DNA from: Haloarcula sp. CBA1129
GTDB taxonomy: Archaea; Halobacteriota; Halobacteria; Halobacteriales; Haloarculaceae
Reading direction: 5' to 3'
Assembly: GCF_008729015.1 (NCBI RefSeq)
Contig: NZ_RKSM01000001.1
Coordinates: 1,798,001-1,862,000 of the forward strand
DNA: 64,000 nt
The first letter of the stretch is position 1; every line of letters begins with the position of its first letter. Positions 1 to 9,800 of this stretch are shown here, one piece after another. The notes beneath the pieces are model-generated. The model ran no database searches. It saw only the letters and a list, made by a program, of their open reading frames with translations, and had not been told where the DNA came from. Both the position numbers and the translations under genes were made by a program.

Positions 1-1587
1 GCGGACAACTACGTCACGCAAGAAGAGTACCGCCAGCAGTACGGTGAGAATCGCTCCGCTGTCCATCAGGTCGCCAACGGGACGGACGTTACGTTCAAAC
101 GGCCGCCCGCGACCGCGGCGACGTGGACGCGGAACGACTTCGAGGACCTCGACGCCGGCGGCCCAGATACGTCCGTGCATCCGCCACACGCGGACCTCGA
201 GGACGGCGTCTTCATCGAAGATGCTCACACAACGATCTTCGCGGTCCAGCCCTCTACTCGTGGACACCTCGAGTCCGGTGAAACCCCACTCTACATCGCG
301 CCGAATGGGACGATGCGCGGGTTCGTCGATTACCGCGTTCGCGTACCCAAAGGGGACTCCTCCGGCAACACGACTATCTCGTGGTCGCTCACGGAACACG
401 AGATCGAAGAAGTCCGGTTGAAGAAGAACGGTGAGACCATCGCCGAGCGTGACGGGACCCATACGCCTGCCCTCAACTACCAGATCGAGGACGACTGGAG
501 TGCGAATCTCACACTGGAAGTGGAGATTAGCGTCAGGCTGAAGAAGACCGTCAGGACCGACCAGGGTAACCGGACGGACGTCGACGTCACCTACCGGACG
601 GAAACACGGAACGTCTCCGATTCGATCGCCGTCGAGATCTACGACCTCTCGGCGTACCCCTACTACGCCGAGTATCCGAACGGCGACGCCGGCGTGGCCA
701 TCTTCCAGTCGCGGCCGTGGCAGGGGTACACGCTCACGGAGGACGGTGAGGCACGGGTCCGTGGCATCTGGCGGTTCTACACCGCTCGGGACACCAGCTG
801 GGACACGCTCGTTCGGTCGAATCGGACTGCTAGTGCGACCGTACAGTCGGATGCGATGCCGGTGTACGTCCATGCCTATCCCTCGCGGATCGGGCCGCGT
901 GCCGAGCCGGTTCGAGACGGGCCGAAACTCATCGAGACTTGGGGGACTGACCGCCCGTCTCCGGTCGGCACCATCGGTGAGAACATCAATATCGACATCG
1001 TCAACCAGTCGTATACGACGACGTACGGCGTCGCTGTTCGAGCCGAGAACGTCGATCGAGAGGCGCTGCACGTTGCGGGAATCGTCCGGGGCGTGAATGC
1101 GTCAATCGTCGAGCCGGACGCCGGCTCCGAGCGACAGCTCCGCCGCAGCAATCTCACTGTTGAAGTCATCCAACAGAATCAGTCCCAAGCGACGCTCAGG
1201 GTCGAACTGCGGGACAATCAAACTGGTGTGCCGATCACGCTCGACGATAGCCGTCAATATCCAATCCGCGGCACTACCCGAAACGGGTACATCACGGTCG
1301 CGGATCAGAGCGTCGAGACCAACGCCTCAGGGGTGGCGATTGTAACCATCGACGAACCGGGCATCTACACGGTTCGGTACCACCCTGGCTCGTGGCTCGG
1401 TCACGATCCTGCGTACGTGAGCGATACCGCGACGGCCCGCTGGCACCCACTCGGGACGATTGACGGCTGGTTTACGCTGGTATTCGAGGTCGGCTGGCAG
1501 CTCCTGCCGTTCTTCGTGATGTTCTACGCTGGCAAGCGCCTCCTGCGGATGCTCGGCCCAGAAGACATCTTCGGACAGAAACCATGA
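1..1587 (+). CDS. Membrane-anchored surface protein of the conjugation-like module (5' end outside window)
   Basis: The frame is open from base 1, so the N-terminus lies outside the window and 528 codons are visible. The protein is long, hydrophilic and probably beta-rich, with many N-x-S/T sequons (for example NRS, NGT, NTT, NLT), which fits an extracellular domain exposed to archaeal N-glycosylation. One hydrophobic segment lies about 35 residues before the end (WFTLVFEVGWQLLPFFVMFY) and is followed by a short basic tail, as expected for a C-terminal membrane anchor. The next gene overlaps the stop by 4 nt (ATGA), so the two are co-transcribed. The neighbours are type IV secretion-like genes, so a role as a surface or mating-channel component is inferred from context. 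I do not recognise a named family. Confidence 0.7.
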   Translation, partial: ADNYVTQEEYRQQYGENRSAVHQVANGTDVTFKRPPATAATWTRNDFEDLDAGGPDTSVHPPHADLEDGVFIEDAHTTIFAVQPSTRGHLESGETPLYIAPNGTMRGFVDYRVRVPKGDSSGNTTISWSLTEHEIEEVRLKKNGETIAERDGTHTPALNYQIEDDWSANLTLEVEISVRLKKTVRTDQGNRTDVDVTYRTETRNVSDSIAVEIYDLSAYPYYAEYPNGDAGVAIFQSRPWQGYTLTEDGEARVRGIWRFYTARDTSWDTLVRSNRTASATVQSDAMPVYVHAYPSRIGPRAEPVRDGPKLIETWGTDRPSPVGTIGENINIDIVNQSYTTTYGVAVRAENVDREALHVAGIVRGVNASIVEPDAGSERQLRRSNLTVEVIQQNQSQATLRVELRDNQTGVPITLDDSRQYPIRGTTRNGYITVADQSVETNASGVAIVTIDEPGIYTVRYHPGSWLGHDPAYVSDTATARWHPLGTIDGWFTLVFEVGWQLLPFFVMFYAGKRLLRMLGPEDIFGQKP

Positions 1588-2414
1588 CTCAGGACAATCC
1601 CCACCTCAGTAGACGGACCGCCCTCCGAACAGTTGCCGGCGCCGCTCTCGTGAGCGTGGCCGGATGCCTCAACAACGGCGATTCCCCAGGTGGCGGGAAC
1701 TCAACACCGTCTGATGAAGGAGGAGTCATCCAGCAAGTCACTGTAGAGGGGACAGAACTCGTCGTTGAATACTCCTCAGAGGAGGGAGTCGACCAGATCA
1801 ACCTCGTCCAGCCGAATGGGGAGCTGTTCGGTCAACGAGAAACCGCTGCTGGGTCACAACAGGTCTCTTTCGAGATCGGAACTTCCTATGAGCCTGGAGA
1901 GTATACTGTCGTGGCTCTCAGCGGTGAAGAAACGCTAGCTGAGAGTTCCTCACTGATTCAGCCGGAAATTGGAATTCAAGAGGTCGGTCTTTACCGGAAT
2001 AACCCTGAGAAGCCGTGGGACGAAGTCTACGGAGATACCGAGACGGATCGGCTAAAGAACGGGGAAGCGTACGTCACCGTCGAAAACACCGGAAGCGGAC
2101 CAGAAGCGGTTGTTGAGTTAATTTTCTCCGGTGATGTTCCAAACCCGGTTGAAGATCCCCGAGGTAGCGGGATGTATGAAACCGAGCAGGTGGTGATCTC
2201 GCCGGGAGAAACTACCGACCTGTTCAGTGGTTCGTTCCCGTTTGGGTCCGAATCTGAGGAGGGAATGGGGTGCTCCCCGGACGGGAACAGCGGCCAGTTC
2301 ACTGTCACAGTCCGAACCCAGGTTGGCGGCGACCAGGTGTCGGAATCCTTTGATGTACAGTACTCCGGATCCACGGAGATGAGTGACTGCGAGGTTTCAA
2401 TCACGGAGGCCTAA
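1584..2414 (+). CDS. Tat-exported lipoprotein
   Basis: 276 residues. The N-terminus has a twin-arginine motif (S9-R10-R11-TALR), a hydrophobic stretch and a lipobox VAGC with Cys28, followed by a low-complexity Gly/Ser/Asn/Pro linker. This is the usual design of a haloarchaeal lipoprotein exported folded by the Tat pathway and anchored by lipid. The remainder (about residues 50-270) is acidic and looks like two beta-sandwich modules; I see no catalytic motif. It starts inside the stop of the upstream surface-protein gene and ends 2 nt before the VirB6-like gene, so it belongs to the same operon. It may be an outer scaffold of the secretion apparatus; that is inference from position only. Confidence 0.75.
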   Translation: MTQDNPHLSRRTALRTVAGAALVSVAGCLNNGDSPGGGNSTPSDEGGVIQQVTVEGTELVVEYSSEEGVDQINLVQPNGELFGQRETAAGSQQVSFEIGTSYEPGEYTVVALSGEETLAESSSLIQPEIGIQEVGLYRNNPEKPWDEVYGDTETDRLKNGEAYVTVENTGSGPEAVVELIFSGDVPNPVEDPRGSGMYETEQVVISPGETTDLFSGSFPFGSESEEGMGCSPDGNSGQFTVTVRTQVGGDQVSESFDVQYSGSTEMSDCEVSITEA

Positions 2415-2416
2415 CG

Positions 2417-3532
2417 ATGGTGGACCTGATAGACGTCGTTCTCGAGGGCTTCAAAGACGTCGTCGATTGGTTCATCGGTCTGTTCATGGACGGGCTTCAG
2501 TCGGGGTATCAGACGCTGACCGAAGAGATGTTTGGCACTCCGACTCCCCAGACTGACGGGACGTTCATTTTCGGAGAACCAAGTAACGCCCCTTGGCCAG
2601 CAATCCAAGAAGGGCTCATCGGCGGCGAGATCATGTTGATTTCTCTGCTGCTACTTGTGATGAGCGTTCAGGGACGACACACCATCCGCATCTTCAATAT
2701 CGGGAGTGCGTACGAGGCTCGGAAGACCAAGAAGACTGCCTGGGTCGGAGCCTTTCTGATTATTACCTGGTACTGGATTGGGGCGCTCGCGCTCTACCTT
2801 GTTGATGGGTTCACGATTGCCCTGATGCCGGAGCTGTCCTCGCTGGGCTCTGCTATGTTACAGTTCATAACGGGGTCGATTACCAACCCCGGTCTTGGTC
2901 TCCTCTTTGCTCTTATCGGAGGAATTTCGATGTGGGCACTGGAAGCGCTGTTCTACATCCGGCAGATTCTCCTCTACGTCTACCTGTACGGGATGCCCAT
3001 CGCGTTCGCCGTCGCCTATGGCAACATTCCTGTCCTCTCTGGTGTCGCGATGGGGTTCAGCAAACGGTTCGTCCCATTGGCCATCCTACCCCTGCCTGCG
3101 GCGATAGTCCTCAAAGGATACGACCTACTCTACTCTGGAGGGACGTTGACGCCGGGAACAGCGTTCCTCAAGTACCTCGTCGCGTCTTCACTTCCTCTCG
3201 TCGCGCTCTATGTCACGTGGAAGACGTTCAAATACGCGACCCCGCTGACGGCGAAGGTTCTCGGCGGTGCGACGAAGGGAGCGGCCCTCATCGGCGGCGT
3301 GGCCGCTGGGGCTTACATCGGCGGCGCTGGCGTCGCGACGACCGCTGCTCGGTGGGGGCCGAAAGCCGCAGCCGGCCATGCTATCGCACAGAAAGCTGCT
3401 GCTCGGGGTGGTCATGGAGCAGATGGAGATAGTACGCCCTCGTACCGACGCACCGAGAACGACCCTGGTGGTACTACGTCGGAGACAGCGGGTGAGGAAC
3501 GCGGAATGGAATTTGATAGGGGGATCCACTGA
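2417..3532 (+). CDS. Polytopic membrane protein, VirB6/TrbL-like
   Basis: 371 residues with about seven hydrophobic segments (roughly 70-86, 108-127, 159-175, 184-200, 218-234, 256-272 and a Gly/Ala-rich one near 290-308), an amphipathic N-terminus and a hydrophilic C-terminal tail of about 60 residues. Number, spacing and the Gly/Ala-rich last segment resemble VirB6/TrbL channel proteins of type IV secretion systems. Direct sequence motifs are weak, so the call depends on topology and on the VirB4-like ATPase two genes downstream. It follows the lipoprotein gene by 2 nt and precedes the next gene by 2 nt. Confidence 0.6.
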   Translation: MVDLIDVVLEGFKDVVDWFIGLFMDGLQSGYQTLTEEMFGTPTPQTDGTFIFGEPSNAPWPAIQEGLIGGEIMLISLLLLVMSVQGRHTIRIFNIGSAYEARKTKKTAWVGAFLIITWYWIGALALYLVDGFTIALMPELSSLGSAMLQFITGSITNPGLGLLFALIGGISMWALEALFYIRQILLYVYLYGMPIAFAVAYGNIPVLSGVAMGFSKRFVPLAILPLPAAIVLKGYDLLYSGGTLTPGTAFLKYLVASSLPLVALYVTWKTFKYATPLTAKVLGGATKGAALIGGVAAGAYIGGAGVATTAARWGPKAAAGHAIAQKAAARGGHGADGDSTPSYRRTENDPGGTTSETAGEERGMEFDRGIH

Positions 3533-3534
3533 CG

Positions 3535-4656
3535 ATGTCGCTCGACGAAGACGCAGCCGCACGGCGCATCATGGACCAGTTCGGTGAGGAGAGTCGCATA
3601 CCTTACCTCAACATCGAGGAAGGCGACGTCGGCGTCCTGATCGCCTTCCCGATCGTCGGCCTGTTCATCGCTGGCCTCACCGGCATCGAATCACTCGCCC
3701 TGCCGTTCGTCGCAGGTGGCTTCGGGTTCGGCGTTGCGATCGTCTACGTCTCGCCCGACCACCTCAACGCGTGGACGTGGACGAAAGACGTCTATCGCTA
3801 CGTCAAGCGCCCCCAGATCACCTTCAGCGCGCCGGAGGAAGCCGACAGTAGTACCAACGAGACAGAGCGCAACGAGGGCGGGCTCGCGAACTACACACCG
3901 TTCAAGCCCGACGAGCGGACCCAGGACCTCACGAACATCGAGCGGGCGTGGCCGGGTGCTGGCGCGATCCAGCGCGCCGACGGCACGATGGAGGCGTTCA
4001 TCGAGATCGACCCCGGCAACATGGACTTCGCGATGTCCGACGACTGGGCACAGCTCCAGGACGCCGGCGAAGAGTTCGCCAACAAGGAACTGGACTCGAA
4101 ACTTAAACTCCACGCCACGACCCGCTCATTCCCGGTCGAACAGATCACGGAGAACATCGAAGACCGCCTGAACGACGAGGACGTCAAAGAAAATCCGATC
4201 TTCCAGGAACTCCTCGAGGAGTATCGGGAGACGCGGCCAAAGGAGATGCGCGAGCGGGGTATCCAGCAGGTGCGGTACTACATCGGCGTCGAGGTCACCC
4301 CGCTGGAGGTCTACGACCGCTTCCGCGACGAGGGGACGCCGGCCGAGAAGCTGACGCAGTTCCCCGTCATCGGGTTCCTGTTCAACCCGTTCGTGACCCG
4401 CCGCGAGGACCTCACCGACGTCGAGCGCCGTGCACAGATGTTCGAGAAGCTCGACAGTCGGGTCAACGACGTGCGCTCGGAATTCATCCAGCAGGCCTCA
4501 GGGTGGTCCGCACGCCGGCTCAGCACGGTCGAACTCTTCGTGTTGAATATGGACTTCTGGAACGGCCGCGAACACGATTATGAGGACACAGAGAGCGTCG
4601 TTCGCGAACAACCCATCATCGGCCACTCGCGCCGGGAGGATGACTACGATGCGTAA
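3535..4656 (+). CDS. PrgI/VirB3-like membrane protein with a VirB4 N-terminal-like domain
   Basis: 373 residues. Two adjacent membrane segments (about 32-49 and 53-71) form a short hairpin near the N-terminus, as in PrgI/VirB3-type subunits that bind the VirB4 ATPase. From about residue 130 a soluble domain follows (ERAWPGAGAIQRADG onward) that resembles the N-terminal domain of VirB4/TraC proteins but carries no P-loop. The ATPase itself is encoded by the next gene, which overlaps this one by 8 nt. The pair therefore looks like a VirB3-VirB4 unit in which VirB4-type N-terminal sequence has been joined to the membrane partner. Function is inferred from domain order and context. Confidence 0.6.
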   Translation: MSLDEDAAARRIMDQFGEESRIPYLNIEEGDVGVLIAFPIVGLFIAGLTGIESLALPFVAGGFGFGVAIVYVSPDHLNAWTWTKDVYRYVKRPQITFSAPEEADSSTNETERNEGGLANYTPFKPDERTQDLTNIERAWPGAGAIQRADGTMEAFIEIDPGNMDFAMSDDWAQLQDAGEEFANKELDSKLKLHATTRSFPVEQITENIEDRLNDEDVKENPIFQELLEEYRETRPKEMRERGIQQVRYYIGVEVTPLEVYDRFRDEGTPAEKLTQFPVIGFLFNPFVTRREDLTDVERRAQMFEKLDSRVNDVRSEFIQQASGWSARRLSTVELFVLNMDFWNGREHDYEDTESVVREQPIIGHSRREDDYDA

Positions 4657-6874
4657 CCTCGTCCTCCAGACGGGCAGCGGAGCCGTCGGCCAGCTCACAG
4701 AGTGGCTCACGAATCCGACCTCAGCTGAAGGTGCGGCCCTCTACATCCTGCTCGTGGTACTGGTCGGCATCGGCGGGAAACTCTTCTGGGACTGGTACAC
4801 CGAAGACGACGAGGAAGAGGTCGAGTTCTCGGATCTGCTCGACGAGGAGACCATCGAACAGGGCGCGGCCGAACGCCAGCTCCTCGACGACATCGCCGAG
4901 TCACACAAGACGGTGACGGCGCCGGCGGCGATCGAGTGGGAGACGCGCGCAGCACGGGTCGGCGAGCAGTGGACGACGACGCTATACATCGCTGACTATC
5001 CGGACTACCCCAACGACGGCTACCTCTCCGAGCTCTTCGAGATGACGGACGTGCAGTTCGACCTGACGGCCCACATCACGCCGAAGAACCAAGAGCGGGC
5101 GCGGAACGAACTGCAGGATATCGCTGACGACCTTCAGGTGGACGCTGACCTCGAACAGAGCGTGCGGAGTGCCTACCTACAGGAACGGGCCAACGAGGCT
5201 GCAGCGACGTACAGGGCTGTCGAGAACGGTGCGAGCGTCTTCGATCAAGGGATGTTCATCACCGTTCGGGCCGACGAGAAGGAGGAACTCCGCGACGCCG
5301 TCCAGAAAGTCAAAAGTGCGCTCCGTGACGACCCGGCGAACCTCACGCCGAAGACGGCGATCTGTCGGCAGGATCTCGCCCTCCAGTCCGCCGCGCCCAT
5401 CGGCGACAACGAATTCGGCCGGACATCGATTGCGCTCGGCGGCGCCGTCGGCGCCTTGCTGTCCTCGCCGCACAACGCGACGATCCTCGAGAAAGGCGGG
5501 GTCGAGTTCGGGATTCACAAGGACAACCAGAGCCCGGTCGTCATCGACCCGTTCGCACGGGATAACGGCTACGCGATGTTCACCGTCGGCGACACGGGGT
5601 CGGGGAAGTCGTTCAGTTCCAAGCAGAACTTCATCCGGTCCATCGAGCAGAGCAAGGACCGAATCGGCATCATCCTCGAACCGCTGAACAACTGGGCCGG
5701 CGTCTCGGAAGCGCTCGACGCCAAACGGATCACCGTCGGTGGGACGCTCGGCCTCAACCCCTTGGAAATCCGCGAGACGCCGGAGCACGTCCAGCGAGCG
5801 ATGGGTGAGGACGCCAGTCCGTTCAACGAGAAGCTCGATGACGCGATGAGCTTCCTCACGAACTTCTTCGCGCTCCGCGGCATCTCGCTGGGCGACCGCC
5901 GGACGACGCTGGAACTCGGGCTCAAGCGGGCGTACAAGCGAAACGGCATCACCGACGACATCTCCACGCATGGCAACCCGAGCCCGACGATTCAGGATAT
6001 GATGGACGTCTTCGAGGAGATGGTCAACGACCCTGAGGAATTCGTCGTCCGGTCCGACGAGGAGGCGGGGAAAATCAAGGAGGACGCGACGTGGCTCCTC
6101 GACCAGCTTCGCCCCTTCGAGGACGACGGTCGCCACGCCAACCTGGGCCAAGAATCGGACTTCGACATCCGTGACGAGAAGGTCATCTACCTCGACCTCG
6201 CCCAGCAGGAGGGCAGCGTCGACAGCAGCACGGCGCTGACGATGCAGTTGCTTATCTCACTGGTGTACGAGCGGGCGAAAGTCTCGGAGAAGGAGGTCGT
6301 GTTCTACATCGACGAGGCGCGGTACATCATGCAGGACGCCGCAAGCCTGGCGTTTCTTGAGACGGTGTTCCGCCACCACCGGCACCACGACCTCTCGATC
6401 CGGCTGGTCACGCAGACCGTTGACGAGTTCTTCGAGCACGCCGAAAGCGAGGCGATTCTGGATCAGTGTGCGGTCAAGCAGTTCCACCGCCTCGACGGGA
6501 TGGACGAGGAGTGGGCCGACGAGTTCGGGTTGAACTACGCGCAGATGCGGTTCGTCCAGGACGCCGTGCCGGGCAACGAGGACGCCGGCTTCTCCGAGGC
6601 GCTGGTGGGCGTCGACGGCGAGTGGCGCGGCATTCAGGTCAAAGCGATGCCCAAGGAGAAGCAGGTCATCGACTTCGATCCGACCTCCCAAGTTCGGTCC
6701 TCGCTGCCCGGCGCCGGCGACGACGCCGTCGATACCGAGATGCAGGAGTTCCAGGAAGAGCTCGAACACCAAGCAACGAACGGAACGAACGAAACGAGCG
6801 AACTGAACGAGGAATCAGACGCCGTCGAAGCTGAGCCAGACGGCGGGTCAACGGAGGAGACCAACGATGGCTGA
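4649..6874 (+). CDS. VirB4/TraC-family conjugation ATPase
   Basis: 741 residues from the chosen ATG. A GGAGG at 4635-4639 lies 9 nt before this ATG and abuts the alternative ATG at 4640, which favours 4649. One membrane segment lies near residues 27-43, then comes a VirB4-type N-domain. The RecA-like ATPase domain has a clear Walker A, GDTGSGKS at residues 314-321, and Walker B, VVFYIDEAR with Asp555-Glu556. The sequence RHHRHHDLSIRLVTQTVDEF that follows is typical of VirB4/HerA-type ATPases. The protein should power assembly of, or transport through, a membrane secretion channel. The start overlaps the upstream gene by 8 nt and the 3' end overlaps the next by 8 nt. The C-terminus is an acidic, low-complexity tail. 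Confidence 0.9.
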   Translation: MRNLVLQTGSGAVGQLTEWLTNPTSAEGAALYILLVVLVGIGGKLFWDWYTEDDEEEVEFSDLLDEETIEQGAAERQLLDDIAESHKTVTAPAAIEWETRAARVGEQWTTTLYIADYPDYPNDGYLSELFEMTDVQFDLTAHITPKNQERARNELQDIADDLQVDADLEQSVRSAYLQERANEAAATYRAVENGASVFDQGMFITVRADEKEELRDAVQKVKSALRDDPANLTPKTAICRQDLALQSAAPIGDNEFGRTSIALGGAVGALLSSPHNATILEKGGVEFGIHKDNQSPVVIDPFARDNGYAMFTVGDTGSGKSFSSKQNFIRSIEQSKDRIGIILEPLNNWAGVSEALDAKRITVGGTLGLNPLEIRETPEHVQRAMGEDASPFNEKLDDAMSFLTNFFALRGISLGDRRTTLELGLKRAYKRNGITDDISTHGNPSPTIQDMMDVFEEMVNDPEEFVVRSDEEAGKIKEDATWLLDQLRPFEDDGRHANLGQESDFDIRDEKVIYLDLAQQEGSVDSSTALTMQLLISLVYERAKVSEKEVVFYIDEARYIMQDAASLAFLETVFRHHRHHDLSIRLVTQTVDEFFEHAESEAILDQCAVKQFHRLDGMDEEWADEFGLNYAQMRFVQDAVPGNEDAGFSEALVGVDGEWRGIQVKAMPKEKQVIDFDPTSQVRSSLPGAGDDAVDTEMQEFQEELEHQATNGTNETSELNEESDAVEAEPDGGSTEETNDG

Positions 6875-9800
6875 GTACCTGCGCGTCACGCCGACATCAG
6901 AGCGACTTGACCCGGAGAGCATTCCCCGAGTCCTCGACAGCCTCCACAAACTGACCACGCCCGGCTCGTCGGGCCTCGGGGCGAAGCTGAACCCACTCCA
7001 CAGTGAGACACCACTCCGATTCGAGTTCCTCGCGATCAGTGATGGCCCCGACGACCCGGTGGAGTTCTTCTACGGGGCCGACGCCCACCTCGATACGGTT
7101 GAGAAACGCCTCCGCTCCATCTATCCAGCCACGTTCGACATCGAGCGCGTCGACGTCGACGTCGCTGCCCGGCTCATTCAGCCAGTCGAGTTCACACCGC
7201 AGGAATTCGTCGACCACTACCAGGCCGGGCGGCTGCAGTACGAGTTTGACCCGACAGAACAGTACGATATCGTCAACGAGGAATCAATGGACTCCGAGGC
7301 AGCCGAAGCAGACCCCGTTGTCGACGGCGGTACGGCAGCCACGAGCGTCCCCGATCATCACGTGACTGTCGGGGACTCGGCCCTGGAACTAGCGCCGCCC
7401 GATGCACTTCCAGACGACAACGAAGAGCGACGGGCCATCGAGAAGCCGACGATGACACCGGGGGGAACGATTCTGGCTCGCCCGGCACAAAACGCTGTCT
7501 CGCCGCTCGGTGTCCGGTGGTGTGGCGCCGCGTCGCGGAAGCAGGACTGGATGACCTTGCTGACGCCGTTCACGACAGAGGAAACGAGCGGCGATCTCTC
7601 GTCCGTCGACGAATCCGGCGCGGCGCTGGCGTCGCTGATCGACCATCTGATGGAGGCGAGGGCGCCGACCGCCTTCCAGGTGGTTTTCCAACGGCGTGCC
7701 AGCTGGCAGTCCGACGCGGAGGTACGGAAAGAGGACCTCGTCGACGGCCGCGACACGTTCTTCCAGGAGGTCGTCGGGTCGTTGCTCGAGGTCGAGGAGC
7801 AACGGAGCGACCAGGACGACCGGCAGCTCAGCGAGGCCGTCGAGAAGCGGATCGAGTACATCGATGCGAAGAACGCCAAACGGTCGTTCACGGTCAACAT
7901 CCGGGCCGTCGGCGTCCCCACCGACGATACCCGCGACGACCTCGATGGCCGGATGGACTCGCTCCTCCCCGTGTTCGACCCGCTTGATGGACCGTTCTAC
8001 GAGGTCGAGGGGCAACGCCTCCGGGACAGCGGCTTCCGTGAGAAAACGAAGGGGAAGAAGGCACGGGCCGCTCTCCAGCGCCTCCTCAATCGCGAGTTGA
8101 CGACGGGCCGGGGGAAGACCCGCCCCGAGCTGGTCCTCTGTGGGACGGAGCTCGCGAACTTCGTCCTCGTCCCCTCCTCCGAACAGTTGACCGTCGAAGG
8201 AACGCGGGGTACGAGGGCCGAACAGCAGAGTCGGAACCCGCTCCCGTGGCCCAATCCGGATCTGATCCAGCAGTTCCAGGACGGGATGGCCATCGGCTAC
8301 GCGCTCGACGAGAATGGTGAGCCACGGCCGGACCCCATTCGGATCCCGCCGGACCTGTTGCCGACGCATTACGGGCGGTTCGCGTCGACTGGTGGCGGGA
8401 AGTCGAAGGCCATCATCAACGACGCGCTCTCGCTCCGCGAGACGACGGGTGGCCCCGTCGTCCTCGTCGACCCGAAGGGGGACGGAATGTGTGAGAACTA
8501 CCTGCGCTGCCACTACGAGCGGTTCAGTGGCCTCGACGACGTCTACCACTTCCGCGTCCCAGAGTCAATCCCCGCGTTCTCCTTCTTCGACATCCGGCCT
8601 GCGCTCGAGGCGGGTCGGAACCGCGAGGACGCGATTCAGGACAAGGTCGACCACTTCCACGACATCCTCCGGATGATTATGGGCCGCGAGCAGTACGGGC
8701 AGGCGTTCGTCGCGAACGAGATCCTCAGCTACCTGATTAAGGCGCTGTTCGACGAGGAGTACGGGAGCGACGTGTTCGGCCTGGACGACCTCTTCGCCGC
8801 CGCGCTCCGGATGCAGCGCGACCAGACGATTCCCCTGGTCTCGGCGGACAACCAGAACATCGAGGAATCACTGACGCGCCACTTCGCGAAGGACAACCAC
8901 CAGTTCCAGGTGTCGATGGACGCCGTCGGGAACCGCCTCGACAAGCTCAAAGAGGACGCGCATCTCCGCCGGATCTTCAGCCACGTCCCCGAGCAGAACG
9001 ACGCCGACGAGTACGTCGACAACCGCTTCGACTTCCGCGAGTTCCTCGATGAAGACGCGACCATCATCTTCGACCTCGGCGACCTTCGGCCGGAGGCACA
9101 GCGAGCGATCACACTCCTGCTGTTGAGCAACCTCTGGGACGCCGTTCAGGTGCGCCGTCGCGACGGTCAGACCGACTACGAGAAGCTCACAAACCTCATC
9201 ATCGAGGAGGCGGCGCCGGTCGCGTCGACAAAGCTCGTCTCCGAGCAGCTACTGCCGCAGGGCCGATCGTTCGGGCTGAGTATGGGACTCGTGATGCAGT
9301 TCCCCGAACAGGTGCGGAACCGGAACGAGCGGGCCTACGACGAGGTGCTGAACAACATCAAGACGAAGCTCATCGGCAACATCTCGATCGAGCGCGACCT
9401 CGCGGAGTCGCTTGCCCACGAGGACCTCAGCCCGACCGAACTCCGCAACCGGATCAACACGCTTCCGAGCGGCGAGTGGATTGCGCAGCTCCCGAGCCCG
9501 TCCTTCGGGGAGACTGGTCCGCCGCCGTTTTCGTTGAAGCCGCTTCCGATTGCAGCGGGGCATCCAGAAAGCGACCAGCCGCTCACAGAACCCCAGGAAG
9601 ACCATTTCGAGTCCGTGTCCCGGCCACGGATGGTCGAGCGGACACAGGCCCAGTACGGGCTAACAGAGCCGACTGAGTCGAGCACTGCTCCGGAAGAGAC
9701 TGGCTGGGGGAGTTCGGGGGCCGAGACGACGGGCTCGGCTACCGACGGCGACTCAGGAACGGACCCGACGCAATCCGCGTTCATCAGCAAATCGACGACC

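Noticed and set aside
5177-8549. Long minus-strand open frames (324 and 386 codons) opposite the VirB4 and coupling ATPase genes
   Set aside because: They are arginine- and valine-rich mirror frames of GC-rich coding DNA. The plus-strand proteins have clear P-loop motifs, the mirror frames none.
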